Source: Chara braunii (lineage: Eukaryota; Streptophyta; Charophyceae; Charales; Characeae). From it: DNA of 52,442 bases. Below the pieces are notes generated by a model that saw only the letters and a list, made by a program, of their open reading frames with translations, did not search any database and was not told where the DNA came from. This document shows positions 21,997 through 32,808 of the stretch, piece after piece. Numbering within the stretch: the first letter of the stretch is position 1; every line of letters begins with the position of its first letter. The DNA lies in assembly GCA_003427395.1 (NCBI GenBank), contig BFEA01000033.1:4040732-4093173 (forward strand), in the 5' to 3' direction. The position numbers were made by a program, and so were the translations under genes.

Positions 21997-22561
21997 TGTG
22001 ACGCCCCAACCTCACGCCCAACGCGACTTCCTGATCGGAGTAGGATGTGGGCCTGGAAGTGCGAAAAGGGGTGTGCCAAAGATTTTTGGGGAAAGTGGAG
22101 TCCCAGGACAGAACTGAGATCTCCTATGGCAGGCTTTTTCGGGGGCACGAGTGCAATTTGGCGGGGAGGGCGGATTGCCTCTGGTCACGAAGCAGATGGT
22201 ACGCGTGGGTTGCTTAGGGTCGGGCGAGCCATTGGTTTTGGGGGCGGCGGTTTGCGGGAGGGTCCCTTCGGGGTGGATGTGGTTCCGATGACTCAGGCCG
22301 TCGGGAGTTGCCACATGGCGCCGGCCATCGAGCGTTTGGGTTGGGCCTCCGGGGCGCCGGGGTCCTCTGATCGCCGCGTCGTTGGCAGTTTCCACAGGGC
22401 GTACTGGGCCAGTATGGGCTATGGCCGGCCACGGGACGACGCAAAGTTGGTGATACGGAAGGAGGAGGCGAAAGGGAGGGAAACTGGCGGTGATAATGAC
22501 ATATCCGGGGTGGATGAAGTAGTAGGTATGGTCCGGAGAAGGGAAATCAGAGCATCGGGGG
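21997..22561 (-). repeat. Gypsy 3' LTR (homologous part)
   Basis: 22006-22561 matches 31193-31749 at high identity, with TGTGACGCCCC at the outer edge (…GGGGCGTCACA on the minus strand, the expected CA end). The inner limit is not visible because the other copy stops at 31749. The LTR may be longer than 565 bp. Confidence 0.8.
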
Positions 22562-24872
22562 TCGCTAGTGGTAGCACAGTGGAATTCCCGAGGACACAGT
22601 CGGTTCTCGGTTAGGCAGGGGTATCTCTGTCGGAGGAGTTCGTTTATCCAAGGGGTGAAGTAATCTGGGTCGTATGATGAGTCAAAATTCCAGGACCGCG
22701 TCATTGTGTCATTGCGGTATTATGAGTTGCCTAAGGGCGGGTCCGCGGTGATCGCGATTGCTGCGTGCGAGCACGTGCAGGCCATGCGAATGGACGCGTG
22801 CTCGTGCGGGACGACTGCGCCGTTGCGGATTCCGGGATGGCCACTCCCAATCGGACAGGGCATCTGCGATCGATGGTCCTGACGAGTCGACACCCAGGGA
22901 TACGTGTAAGTGCGCAACTCAGATCGCGTTTTACACGTGTCCTCGCGCGGCGTTCGCCAAGCCCGACATCCGATCGTCTAATCACTCCGTGCTGTTCTGA
23001 GCATGCAAGATGCAATGATCGCAACCAGCTCGATCAAAAGACAAGCAAAGACAAGGACAGGACTATCGATTGCGCAAAATTCCTATTCTACACACGAGTG
23101 CATCGAATGCAACAAACGAAAGCAAAGACAAGGGTTCCCAACAAAAAGATAGGCAATCAAACATGGCATCCATACATCCATCCATTCAGTAATCATACAC
23201 ATAACACATCAGAGATGGAAGAATCGCGAGGGCAAATGTGAGCAAAAACCCAAGCCCAGATTCCGAGAAACAGAAAGGGAAAACAAAAACGGGCGAATCG
23301 CCCGAAGCCGTAAATCAAAATTTATGTACACAGGCAAAGAGGGGGAAAAGACAAAGAATCAGCAAATCCGCATCCATCCACCTCAACTCTCTCTTCCTCT
23401 CTCTCTTCTTCTCTTATGCGGACAGTCCGTCGTCGCGCACCAACCCACGAAGTCGTCACCCCGCTTAGTCCTCCCGCACCCGTCTGGTTCGCCCGCGCCC
23501 GCAGTCCGTCGTGGCCTGCGTCAACCCCGCGCGTTTGGCACCAGCTTGTCGGGTCGCCCGGCTCCTGCTCTACTCACCTCTTGCTTCGTTCGTGTGCCAA
23601 CCCTCTCTGATCGCGCAACCCCGAGCTTCCAACTGCTGGTTAGGAGAGCTAACTAATCGTGCAGCCGGAATTTATAGCGTGCATGCGTGCTCGAAGAACA
23701 CGGAATTATCGGGACTTAGAAGACGGGAAGGGGGAGGGATTGCCTACATCTGCATGGTTTGATCGCGGCATGGGGGACGTAGCCGCTCTCCACACATCGA
23801 TCCGATCATGCAGACCGCGGCTACCAAAGACGCAGCAAAAGAAAGAGAAGAAGGGCGGAAAAGACGAAGCGCAAGAAGAAAGATACAGTTACAATGGCGC
23901 CCGCCCAAAATTACAGTTACACACACGATTAAAGGCGCCTACTAATCAGAGTTCCGTTGCAGCCGCATAAAGAAGCGCGTAGACAAAAAGCGCCGCGCGA
24001 CAAGGAAAATCCTCATTACGAAATTCCTAAATTCCTATCTAATGCGAAGAAGCAAAAAACACAAATTCCAGAAAAAAAGTCCGAAATTCCGAGAGCCATC
24101 GGGGCTCGTCAAAATTCGAAAAAGATTTAAAAGAAAAATTCAAAAAGAACGAAGCAAATTCCCGCGCGATGTCCACGCCCAAAAGTTTGGAACCGAAACA
24201 AACGAAACGACGTCAACATTTATCAATCGCGCGCGCGGTGGCGCGCCAGCCATTCGGTCAACCAATCAATCAACCAACCGTCCTACGACACACTCGGCTC
24301 CGAACCCAGCCATTCGAAAAGAAGCGACGAAAAAGACGAAAAAGCAAGGACACTGATGCAATTTCCCACCGATCCCGATCTCCCGTAATTGGCCCAGCCT
24401 TCCCAACTTAGGACCCCTCATTGCAACCGCGCAGAAAGTCGCGCGTTACAGAAAGTGGTTCGTCACATATGTGACGCCCAGGGGGTTCCAATATTACCAA
24501 GCTCCTGCTTGCTTGTTGACACATGTCGATTTCTCTAATCGACGGACACGCGGAGCTCTTTTTTCTATGCCACTTTATATTCCTGCCAGTCTGCGCTAAA
24601 CAGGAGCACATGAAGGAGAAAGGAATCAACCACAGAGCGGGTGGTGGCATGTGGATAACCGGAGACTAGGAGGCGGGTAGCGTAAAGATGGTAGAAAAGG
24701 TGATGGGGGAAAGGACACCAACCATCGGGGAACGGGGGTCTATCAGGAAGACGGGTAAGCATGAGGTAGTCACGGGGTCGGTGAGAGAACGACCGGGGAC
24801 GAAGCCCGAACGCGGAGATCTTGATGTAGACGAATGGAGGACCGGGACAGGGAGCCAGAAGAAGCTGGCGAT
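22562..24872 (-). other. Gypsy LTR remainder or 3' untranslated region
   Basis: About 2.3 kb without a supportable gene. It includes pyrimidine tracts on the plus strand at 23387-23415 and 24880-24895 (purine tracts in the element's sense), either of which could mark the inner LTR edge. A GTCACATATGTGAC palindrome lies at about 24469. I cannot fix the boundary. Confidence 0.45.
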
Positions 24873-25765
24873 TCACTTCTTTCTTCTTCTTCTCCGCGAT
24901 CCCTCTGCTGCGGTTCCATCGTCTTCTTCTTCTGGCGGCTCCGGATCACGCCACGGATCCCCGATCGATGAAACGTTTGTCGTGGGTCGCTTTCCCTCCG
25001 CAGTCTCTTGGCACTTCCGTTTCCTCTGCTCTTCCTCTTCGTTCTTTTCCCGCGGCTGGCTCGATCCGCTGGCTATCCCCGCTTTTCTTTTAGGGACGTA
25101 GTCTGGATCGTCCCGTTCTTCACTCGATGGCTCTTCTTCGTCCTCCTCTTCGTCTGCCCCCCCTATCTCCTCGTCCTGCGCCGCGTTTCTCCTCGCGATC
25201 GGGTCCCAAAACGTGAGATCGGTAACGTCAATCTCCAAGTAGAGCGCCTGGGAGGGATAGAGACAGTTGTCGTCGTCAATCTCTCTGTACACGTGGACCA
25301 CACAGGGTGCGGCTCGAGCGTTCGAGACAGCACGTGGGTGTCAGGCTACTGGTCACTGCGTGACAAGATGTCTAGGGGGAGATCATCCACCAGCTGAGTC
25401 AGAAACACCAGCAACTCGTCCGTGATCAAGGTGAGATTGCCCTCCTCCACCTTCCCGAATACGAATCCCAGCAGATCGCCCTGCTCCGCCGTTCTCCAGG
25501 CTTGGATGATCAGAAGCTCCACGCTGTCCTCTAGGTGCTTTGGTCCTTCTCCGAACGGGGCCGCTTCTGACCAGCAGAACTCTATCTCCAATAGACAGAA
25601 CGCAAGCTCAATGTAGTCCTCCCACCACGCGTCCCACTTCTCTTCGCTCAATAGCAGCGCACTGTTCTCCTTAATACGGTAGGAGAGAGTAGGGGCCCGC
25701 GCAGACTGCCAAAGGGTGGGGATGCTGGAGGGGAGGCCGAAATAGGAGACGCGACGATAACTCAT
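24873..25765 (-). pseudogene. Gypsy accessory ORF, distal (unknown function)
   Basis: Two overlapping frames with a shift near 25330 give about 290 residues. The first part (MSYRRVSYFGLP..., 25765-25346) is mixed hydrophobic/charged, with WDAWWEDYIELAFCLLEIEF and LLIIQAWRTAEQGDLLGFVFG. The second part (to 24873) becomes very acidic (DEEEDEEEPSSEERDD) and ends in a basic run, GSRRRRRKK. It lies after the integrase in the position where some Gypsy elements carry extra or env-like genes. There is no signal peptide or clear membrane span. I do not recognise the family. Confidence 0.55.
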
Positions 25766-25830
25766 TGGGGCGGCGTGAAGGGACGAAGCTCCGGAAGCAC
25801 GATTGCTAACGACCTTCGAGACGAGCGGAG

Positions 25831-26256
25831 CTAGAAGTCCGTGTCATGCGCCGGCACGACCGTATCTCCTCGTCGAGCAAGGAGATCTGTCCACGCTGCC
25901 CGCACTTCCCCGGCCCAGGCGCGCAACGTCCGATAGATGTCGGAGTGAATCGCCGGCGGGATCGCTGTGATATCCCCTGTAAAGACAACGACGACGGCGA
26001 TATGGCTAATCCCGAGGGGGGATAGCCGTCAGAAGGCCGAGATCTCGGCCAGAACGTGCGTAGTTGCCTCCTCCGTGAATCGGAACTCCGCCGCCGTGTA
26101 GATCGCCGCCGTGTAGATCGCCGCCGTGCCGAAGAAGGCTGCGAACCGGAGGAGATTAGAGCAGAGATGGGGCCGCTGCACCTGCCGTTTGACACTGATT
26201 CGCCCCCGCGGAGTAAGTAGCCGCACGCCGATCACTTGCTCCGTTGCAAACCTCAT
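25831..26256 (-). pseudogene. Gypsy accessory ORF, proximal (unknown function)
   Basis: A frame of 142 codons starting MRFATEQVIGVRLL with a single in-frame TGA at 26031-26029. It is protein-like on both sides of the stop: TEEATTHVLAEISAF before, and ISHIAVVVVFTGDITAIPPAIHSDIYRTLRAWAGEV after. A short tandem duplication gives TAAIYTAAIYTAAE. It lies in frame with the upstream integrase fragment, so it may be either the pol C-terminus or a separate small gene. The family is unknown. Confidence 0.5.
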
Positions 26257-26399
26257 TGTGATGGTGACAGAGTAATAGAGAAAGAAAAGGAAGGAGACGG
26301 AGAGACAGGAGATAGGTAGTCGTCGCCCTCTTCTGCAGTGGAGGAGGAATCGGATGAGTGCGAAGATGGGGAAGGAGAGAGGACGAAGGTAGGACACGT

Positions 26400-26685
26400 G
26401 GCGGATGACCGGGCGAGCCGATCGGCTGCTGGAGACCTCAGGCGCAAGCCGCACGGTATTCACGCCGTTTCGTCGGAGTTCGATCACGCGGAATCGCCCG
26501 AAGAATCGTGGCGCTAGCTTACCCTGGCGAGCACATTTCCTCACCTGCACGATGTCCCCTAATTTGCACTGGGGCCGTGGGCCCGCGTCCCCATTCCGGG
26601 CCTCGTAACTTCGGATCTGTCGGCCTTGGGCCAACTCGGTCATTCTGTGTCGTTTTCGGGCTAGTCTGGGCAGGGACCGTTCCAT
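26400..26685 (-). pseudogene. Gypsy integrase C-terminal domain
   Basis: Reads ELAQGRQIRSYEARNGDAGPRPQCKLGDIVQVRKCARQ in part, then GKLAPRFFGRFRVIELRRNGVNTVRL, the usual SH3-like C-terminal domain of Ty3/Gypsy integrases (GDxVxV...KLxPRFxGPFxV). No chromodomain is recognised after it. It follows the N-terminal integrase fragment after only ~130 bp, so most of the catalytic core between them is absent. Confidence 0.75.
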
Positions 26686-26813
26686 TAATTCTAAGTGTCG
26701 TTTGGCCTTGTCCCGAGCCGTGGCCCTGGTGGGTCGCCGGTTCAGTGTAGATTCATCCGAGAGGCTTGGTATCGAAACGCAAGCGACGCTATTGGTCCTT
26801 AGTTGGAAGAGAC

Positions 26814-27677
26814 TTAGCCCCGTCGATTCGTGAGGTGTACCGCGATGAACCGCCAGGATGTGGTCGACGATATCGGGCCAGGGCCTCGGATCCCGTGCCG
26901 CGATATGTCGGTAGTATCCATGCTGACTCTTTGAAAAGGCCGTTCAACTATCGTTGGCACTATCGATCTTGGCGGCTGGATCGGCGCTTTATCAGCGGCG
27001 CAGACTTGATAGTTGGCGACGATGTACTTCACATCGTCGCGGATATTGGACCAGTACCACTCATTTTTGTCGATAGTCGACTCTGTGATCGGTACGGCGA
27101 AATGAGCCGCAGTCTCTTCATGTGCCGTCTTAACCCAGTCGTACCTCATGAACGGATGCGGTACAACCATCCAAATCCCACTGCCGTCTGTTTTCCGTTT
27201 TTCTAACCTACCTTCTATCCATCGATAATCCCGAGCCCTCTCGTTAGCCCTCCTCCGAGCTTCCTTGGTGAAATCCTGGAGGGGGTTACCCACTAAGGTG
27301 GCAATCAAGGCGATATCAGTCCATACTTCGACCCTTCTAAACTTCCGGGTCTTTTCCAACCCTTTTGACGTGGCATCCAAAAAGCGAGGCTCGGTTGGAA
27401 TCTTGTCAGTCCGACACAAGGGGCACAACCACGGTTTACTGTCGTTTCTGTATTGGATGCACGAGCCATGGGCTCGTGCGACACACTGTCGGCAATGTAT
27501 CCATTCCGCATACCCTTCCCCGTTAGGACGCATGGAGTACGAGTACACGCGGGAGATAGCTTCGCAAAAATAGCAAAATTTGTCAGGCAGGGAGAGGAGA
27601 GACGAAGAGCAGAGGGGAGAAAGAGGGGTAGTGGGGTTACCTCCATCACCCATTGTCACCGTTCTGCTTCTTGCCAC
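26814..27677 (-). pseudogene. Gypsy PHD-like finger plus integrase N-terminus
   Basis: A 287-codon frame. Residues 35-88 form a C4HC3 pattern: CYFC (35, 38), CRQC (62, 65), H70, C73, CPLC (85, 88), the spacing of a PHD finger. Further on, near HEETAAHFAVPITESTIDKNEWYW and VANYQVCAADKA, is the HHCC integrase zinc site, whose last Cys is Asp here. It is followed by RVSMDTTDISRHG, which holds the first catalytic Asp. The frame then ends, and the second Asp and the Glu of the DDE core are not present. A PHD finger between RNase H and integrase is unusual for Ty3/Gypsy. This fragment overlaps the end of the RNase H frame by 32 bp in another frame. Confidence 0.75.
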
Positions 27678-28587
27678 GTGGGAGAACTGCCACTTGTCCG
27701 TACTTAGGCTCGTTTGTCAAGTTCGGCTCCTTCCACGGTGTGATTTCCTCGCCCTTTGGTACTTTAGCAGGTCGATGCAGACGTGTCAGTCCGTCCGCGT
27801 TGCCGTGTCGCTCTGTCTTTCGATGAACGATATCGAAGTCGTACTCTTGTAGTCGCACCGCCCAACGACCAATCATGCCCGTGTAATTAGTGAGCTTCTT
27901 CAACGCCAACAAAGGTTCGTGATCTGTTACGAGGCGAAACTTTTGTCCGTAGAGATACGGATGGAAGTGCTGGATTCCCCAGACTACTGCATAGCATTCG
28001 CCTTGAGGTGCTGAGTCATTCCTTCTCTCGTCTGGCACCGTGCGCGACGCGTACTCGATGACATGCTCGCGACCATCGTTCCCCTTCTGCGCTAGAATAG
28101 CATAAATAGCTTTCGGTTGCCAGTCTGTGATAAGAATGAACTGTTTGGAGGGGTCCGGTCGAATCAAAATAGGTGTCGTCGCCGGAGCGTTATTGAGGGT
28201 TGCGAAGGCCTGTTCACACTCCACGTCCCAACTGAGAGGCTGGTCCTTTCGTAGCAGGTTTGTTAGTGCCCGTGCACTCGCGATGAAGCCCTTGATGAAA
28301 CAGCGATAGTACGATGCCAATCCCAAGAAGGCTCGAACCTGCGTCAGCGACGTGGGAACCGGAGCTTCTCTTACCGCCGCGACCTTTCCCGAGTCAGGCC
28401 GCAGTCCTCCACGCGTCACGACGTAGCCCAAGAATGAAATTCCCGAAAAGCTCTTTTCGAGTGCGATCCTGAATCCAGCATCCCTCAGTGCTCCCAGCGT
28501 CCACTCAATGTGTTGTGCATACCCGTGATAGGTCTCCGAGTAGACAAGGATGTCATCCATGTATACGATCACGCAGAAGTTGATCAT
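27646..28587 (-). pseudogene. Gypsy reverse transcriptase palm and RNase H
   Basis: A 313-codon open frame starting inside RT: FCVIVYMDDILVYS (catalytic YMDD motif), then FRIALEKSFSGISFLGYVV, PVPTSLTQVRAFLGLASYYRCFIKGF. The RNase H-like region follows with FILITDWQPKAIYAILAQ, GECYAVVWGIQHFHPYLYG and LVTDHEPLLALKK, then HGNADGLTRL. It is open throughout, but the N-terminal RT region before it is broken. Confidence 0.85.
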
Positions 28588-28595
28588 TCACTGAG

Positions 28596-28793
28596 TTAGC
28601 CGCGTCTGCCCTCAAACAGCACGAAGGCCGTCTTCGGCCTATCTTCCTCCATGACCAGGATGTGATGGAAGCCATGCCGAATATCAAACTTACTAAAATA
28701 ATTAGCGCATCCAATCGCATTCAGCAAATCATCGATCCGGGGGAGGGGATACACATCTTTGATCGTGACTTGGGTAGATCCGTTATATCGCAA
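28596..28793 (-). pseudogene. Gypsy reverse transcriptase, fingers/motif A fragment
   Basis: Reads TIKDVYPLPRIDDLLNAIG and YFSKFDIRHGFHHILV, the motif A region with the first catalytic Asp, then DRPKTAFVLFEG before a stop. The usual segment with (P)FGLxNAPxTFQ (motif B) between here and YMDD is missing, with only about 10 bp left. Confidence 0.8.
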
Positions 28794-29902
28794 TAGTGTT
28801 TCTTGTCCTTATATCGGGCGAGGAGAGGGGAGATTCCTTCGTACAGGGTTTGAGGGGGTTCCAAAGAATCGACCATCCTCGAAATTTGTACGAGGGGTTC
28901 TCCCAAAATCATCGCCTTGGTTCGTTGGATGTTCCGATTAGTTAGGTGCATTGTTCTTGGGATCGTTCGGGGCGGCGGGTAATAAATACGCTGTCGCGCT
29001 AGCTTCAAGATTTTCGGATCATTTTCGTCACTGCTATCCGCATCCTTCGATGATGGCTCATTGTCTGCAGAGTCTTCCCAGGCGATCATACGGAGAGTCC
29101 CCGCTAACATCGGCGAAACTCGCGGAACTGCGTTGATGGTAGTACGAAGGGTCAGTCTCATTGGTACAGCATAGAGCTTTCCTCCTGTATTTCGGAGGAT
29201 GATTGACCTTCGCTCGAAGTCCAAGTTCGCTCGTAATGCCACAAGAGTGGGAAGTCCAAAAAGAACGTCGTAGGTATTTACATCTAACACCACAACATCT
29301 CCCAGTGCATGCACTTTTCCCAATCAGAAAGCGACATTGGTCATTCTTCCCACCATTTTAATCTTCTCTTCATCTGCCGATACGAGCTGATCTTTTTCCG
29401 AAAGCATGATCAGGTCGTTTTTCCTGCTTGCCCTCTCAACTACTCTTAGCGAGATAGCCAAAACAGCGGCTCCCGAATCGATGATTGCATTGTACGGAAT
29501 TCCCCAGATTTCAATGTCGCATTCCGCAGATTTCCAGCGGATGGGTTTAATCCGAAGAAAATTATCATCTTTCTGCATTAGTCCTACCTGTATTGAATCT
29601 GACGTGCCGGTCGCGTTTTCGTCTGGCGTGGGGCCTTTCGCTTTTATGTTTGGTGTTCGAGCGAGGGCGAATCGTTTCCGATTCGCCTTGCAGTGTTGTA
29701 ACATCCGCTCATTAGCCTGTTCAGAGATCGAGAGCAAATGGCCGATCGGGAGTGGAATCCGATGGTCCAAAGCTCGGACGATGTTCAGTCCATCAATTTC
29801 CCCAGTGACAAAAGTGGGTCCTCCCGACTCCATTTCTCTTGGAGAGGGTCGCCACTCTGCCACTTCTTTCTGTTCTGGTGCCGGCCTGATCGTTCCGATC
29901 AT
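28721..29902 (-). pseudogene. Gypsy aspartic protease region
   Basis: One frame with a single TGA at about 29326-29324. NAIIDSGAAVLAIS at residue ~142 is the retroviral-type protease active site (D-S-G). DVLFGLPTLVALRANLDFERRSI follows, like the flap-distal strand of these proteases (ILGxxWL..), and then a variable linker rich in Asp/Ser/Glu. It ends LLARYKDKKHYCDI, where the RT N-terminal region should start. The RT fingers that should follow are largely absent, and the frame changes near 28795. Confidence 0.75.
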
Positions 29903-30020
29903 TCTGAGGCCAGGCCCAGCGATACATACTGATCTAACGGAAAAAGCTCGGCAGCTTCTTCCGTGGTTGCTAGCGCACTTCCCACACCTTCCATTTCTTC
30001 CATGAGAGCTCCGACCCTCC

Positions 30021-31042
30021 CTAGTCCGTTAGCGATGGGGGCCGCTGCCATCGGTGCGACCCCGACTCGTCATGGGCCAGATGCCCTGGCTGATGGCATG
30101 CATAACAAACATTCAGATTGTTTGCGGCTCCCCCAAGAGTGGGCGTCGGGGCCAGCCCTTGTTGGATTGGAGGGGCGCATACTGTGATGGGCCGCATGTT
30201 CCTCATCATGGCTTCCAATCGAGCGGTATGCTCCCGTTGTTCCTTTTTGCTTTCCTGGATTAGACTAACCAAGGTTTTGGTCAGTTCGAGTATGGCAGTT
30301 GATTCATTCGATCGTACGAGATTCTCAACTGGAGGCAGGGGTGCCGTTCTTACAGGCGTTGGCATTACAGGGACAGGGACACTCGGGATCTCACTTGGAA
30401 CTGGTCGTTTAGGGGCTATCTGTTCCATTTAGGTGACAGGACATGACACAAACCCCATGTTTTCAAATTTGTTTTGCAGCGCAGCTAGTTCAGCTCTGGC
30501 TCTTATGAGTTCGGACGAATCTCCTTCCCTAGAGTAGTCTTCTCCTTCCAGGAAGTTCGCCGCGAACTTCCATTCCATTTCTTCTGCGGCGGCCATGATC
30601 TGCTGTAGCGTATGATTGATGGGGGAAAACTGCTTTCGCAGCTTCGCCCTTATTGTTCGGTTGCGGAGTCCGTTTATGAACAAATCTCTCCCTACTTTCT
30701 CGCCTCGCTCAGTTTTCACAAATATTCGGTAGAACCGGTTGCAATACTCTGCGACGGATTCGAGAGGTTTTTGCACTCGGTCTGAAGATCTACCCATACA
30801 TAGGTACTAAACCAGTGATGAGCATCTCCTCCTAATCAAGCGGGGATGTTTGCCTGAGCTTCGTTATCGTCATACTGCTGTGCTTGGAGCGTGGCCAACC
30901 AGGCTCCTGCCAGGTGGTGCGCAGGATCAAATAGATAGAGATCAGGTGGCGTCATGGGAGCCCGTGCTCGTGGGGCGGGTTGATTAGGATTCGGTTGATT
31001 AGCATTCTGTTGCGGATTCGGGTTTTGCACATTAGCAGCCAT
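30021..31042 (-). pseudogene. Gypsy gag (capsid and nucleocapsid)
   Basis: Starts MAANVQNPNPQQNANQ (31042) with an Asn/Pro/Gln-rich N-terminus. After a frame change near 30800 the capsid-like segment reads PLESVAEYCNRFYRIF... and FINGLRNRTIRAKLRKQF, the retrotransposon gag pattern. One stop at 30431-30429 is in frame with the rest. The nucleocapsid reads CYACHQPGHLAHDE, a zinc knuckle CxxCxxxxHxxxxC whose last Cys is Glu. It is shorter than usual for gag between the two parts, so an internal deletion is likely. Confidence 0.8.
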
Positions 31043-31182
31043 ATTGGCTGCTCGTCGATTAGCCGATCTGCTTCGGGTGATGACAGGGTCGCGTCTATGC
31101 GCGTTCCGGGGGCGAGGCCACCCTCGGTTAGCCAGATCGCCTAATTAGCGTGCTATTAACCCTAAGACCTAGCCACGTGTCG

Positions 31183-31195
31183 GGCTCCGATACCA
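31183..31195 (-). other. Primer-binding site, initiator tRNA-Met type
   Basis: On the minus strand TGGTATCGGAGCC fits the 3' end complement of plant initiator tRNA-Met (TGGTATCAGAGCC) with one change. It directly abuts the 5' LTR. This sets the element's orientation as minus. Confidence 0.85.
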
Positions 31196-31749
31196 ACCTC
31201 ACGCCCAGCGCGACTTCCTGATCGGAGTAGGATGTGGGCCTGAAAGTGCGAAAAGGGGTGTGCCAAGGATTTTTGGGGAAAGTGGAGTCTCAGGTCAGAA
31301 CAGAGATCTCCTGGGGCAGTGTTTTTCGGGGGCATGAGTGCAATTTGGCGGGGAGGGCGGATCGCCTCTGGTCACGAAGCAGATGGTACGCGTGGGTTGC
31401 TCTGGGTCGGGCGAGCCATTGGTTTTGGGGGCGGCAGTTTGCGGGAGGGTCCCTTCGGGGTGGATGTGCTTCCGATGACTCAGGCCGTCGGGAATTGCCA
31501 CGTGGCGCCGACCGTGGCGCGTTTAGGTTGGGCCTCCGGGGCGCTGGGGTCCTCTTATCGCCGCGTCGTCGGCAGTTTCCACAAGGCGTACTGGGCCAGT
31601 ATGGGGCTATGGCCGGCCACGAGACGACGCTGAGTTGGTGATATGGAAGGAGGAGGCGAAAGGGATGGAAACTGGTGGTGATAACGACAAATCTGGGGTG
31701 GATGAAGTAGTAGGTATGGTCCGGAGAAGGGAAATCAGAGCACCGGGGG
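31193..31749 (-). repeat. Gypsy 5' LTR, truncated at both ends
   Basis: Matches 22006-22561. At the primer-binding side it lacks the terminal TGGGGCGTCACA seen in the 3' LTR, a short deletion with TTGG microhomology. At the outer side homology stops at 31749, three bases before the open frame of the Harbinger nuclease, so its 5' start is lost. Confidence 0.8.
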
Positions 31750-31752
31750 AAC

Positions 31753-32808
31753 TTGGGAGGATCTTCGGCCTACAGACGACGCACTGAAGACTACTTCCGC
31801 GACAAATTACGGATGTCTCCACGTATCTTCCGTGAGATCGTTGAGAACTTGACGCCGATTCTCGAGCGACGTGTGACGTTCTACAGAGAGTCTTTGCAGC
31901 CAGACCACATCGTCGCCTACGGGCTTTACAGATGGGCGTCTGGCGAGACATACGAGAGCAGCACCTGCAGCTTTGGAATTGGCAGGGCTTCGGGTTTGGT
32001 GGCCGTCCGGGACGTCACAGCTGCGCTGCTTTCGGTGTACAGGGAGAAGGTGGCGTGGCCGACTGGGGTACGGAAGGCGGTTGTTCTGCGTGCTTTTGCG
32101 GACAAAGGGTTTCCCGAACTGTCATGGGTGCATCGATTGCACCCATATCTACATCGACAAGCCGGCGAACGAGGCTCCAGAAGACTACTACAACCGCAAG
32201 AGACGATTCTCTGTCGTCGCTCAAGTTGTGGTGGATTTGGACTTGCGCGTCCTCGATGTGTTTGTGGGTTATCAGGGGAGCTGCCACGACGTGAGGGTCA
32301 TCCATCTGTCCAGTCTTTGGTCGCGTGCGGTGGGGGGCGAGTTGTTCACAGGGCCTCCTGTGTTGCTGTCGTTCCAAGTGCAGACCAATGGTTATCTGCT
32401 GGCCGGCAATGGTTACCCGCCAACGAATGGATGGTTGTCCCCTATGGCGGCACGGCGCAGACTCCATTCGAGGCCCGTTTCGACAACAAACAGAAGACGG
32501 CGAGGGGGGCGGTGGAGAGGGCCTTTGGGAGACTGAAGGGAATGTGGCGGTTGTTCCTTGGGTCGCACAAGACTAATATGGAGACCTTACCGCAGCAGTT
32601 CGTGGCCGTCTGCATCTTGCACAACATCCTCATCGACGCCGGGATCCCTTTCGATGAGAACTTGCTGTGGGAGGTGGACGCCAACGGAGTTCGCCGTCGA
32701 GTGGATCTTGCGATCCAGCGCCCCCCCAAGCCTTTGTGCATGGAAACTTCTATGGGGGAAGCGGTCATGCTGCGTGAAGCGCTGGCGGAGCGAATGATGC
32801 AGCGATGA
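31753..32808 (+). pseudogene. PIF/Harbinger-type DDE nuclease
   Basis: Cuts and inserts transposon DNA. The first frame reads RRRTEDYFRDKLRMSPRIF and RWASGETYESSTCSFGIG. Near 32108 the coding passes to the next frame: GFPNCHGCIDCTHIYI (first catalytic Asp), YYNRKRRFSVVAQVVVDLDLRVLDVFVG and GSCHDVRV (second Asp). Near 32430 it returns to the first frame: VVPYGGTAQTPFEARFDNKQ and AVERAFGRLKGMWRLF (catalytic Glu). It ends AERMMQR. All three catalytic residues are present. There is no ATG at the start; the N-terminus is cut by the Gypsy LTR junction. The two compensating one-base shifts could be mutations or assembly errors. The length (~350 residues) is close to the family norm. Confidence 0.85.

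Noticed and set aside
22045-22614. 189-codon ORF in the left Gypsy LTR
   Set aside because: The matching sequence in the right LTR is broken into two frames, and the composition is Gly-rich with no domain. It is LTR DNA.
24469-24490. Inner LTR boundary at GTCACATATGTGAC
   Set aside because: TGTGACG occurs there, but no purine tract precedes it on the minus strand and the other LTR does not extend that far.
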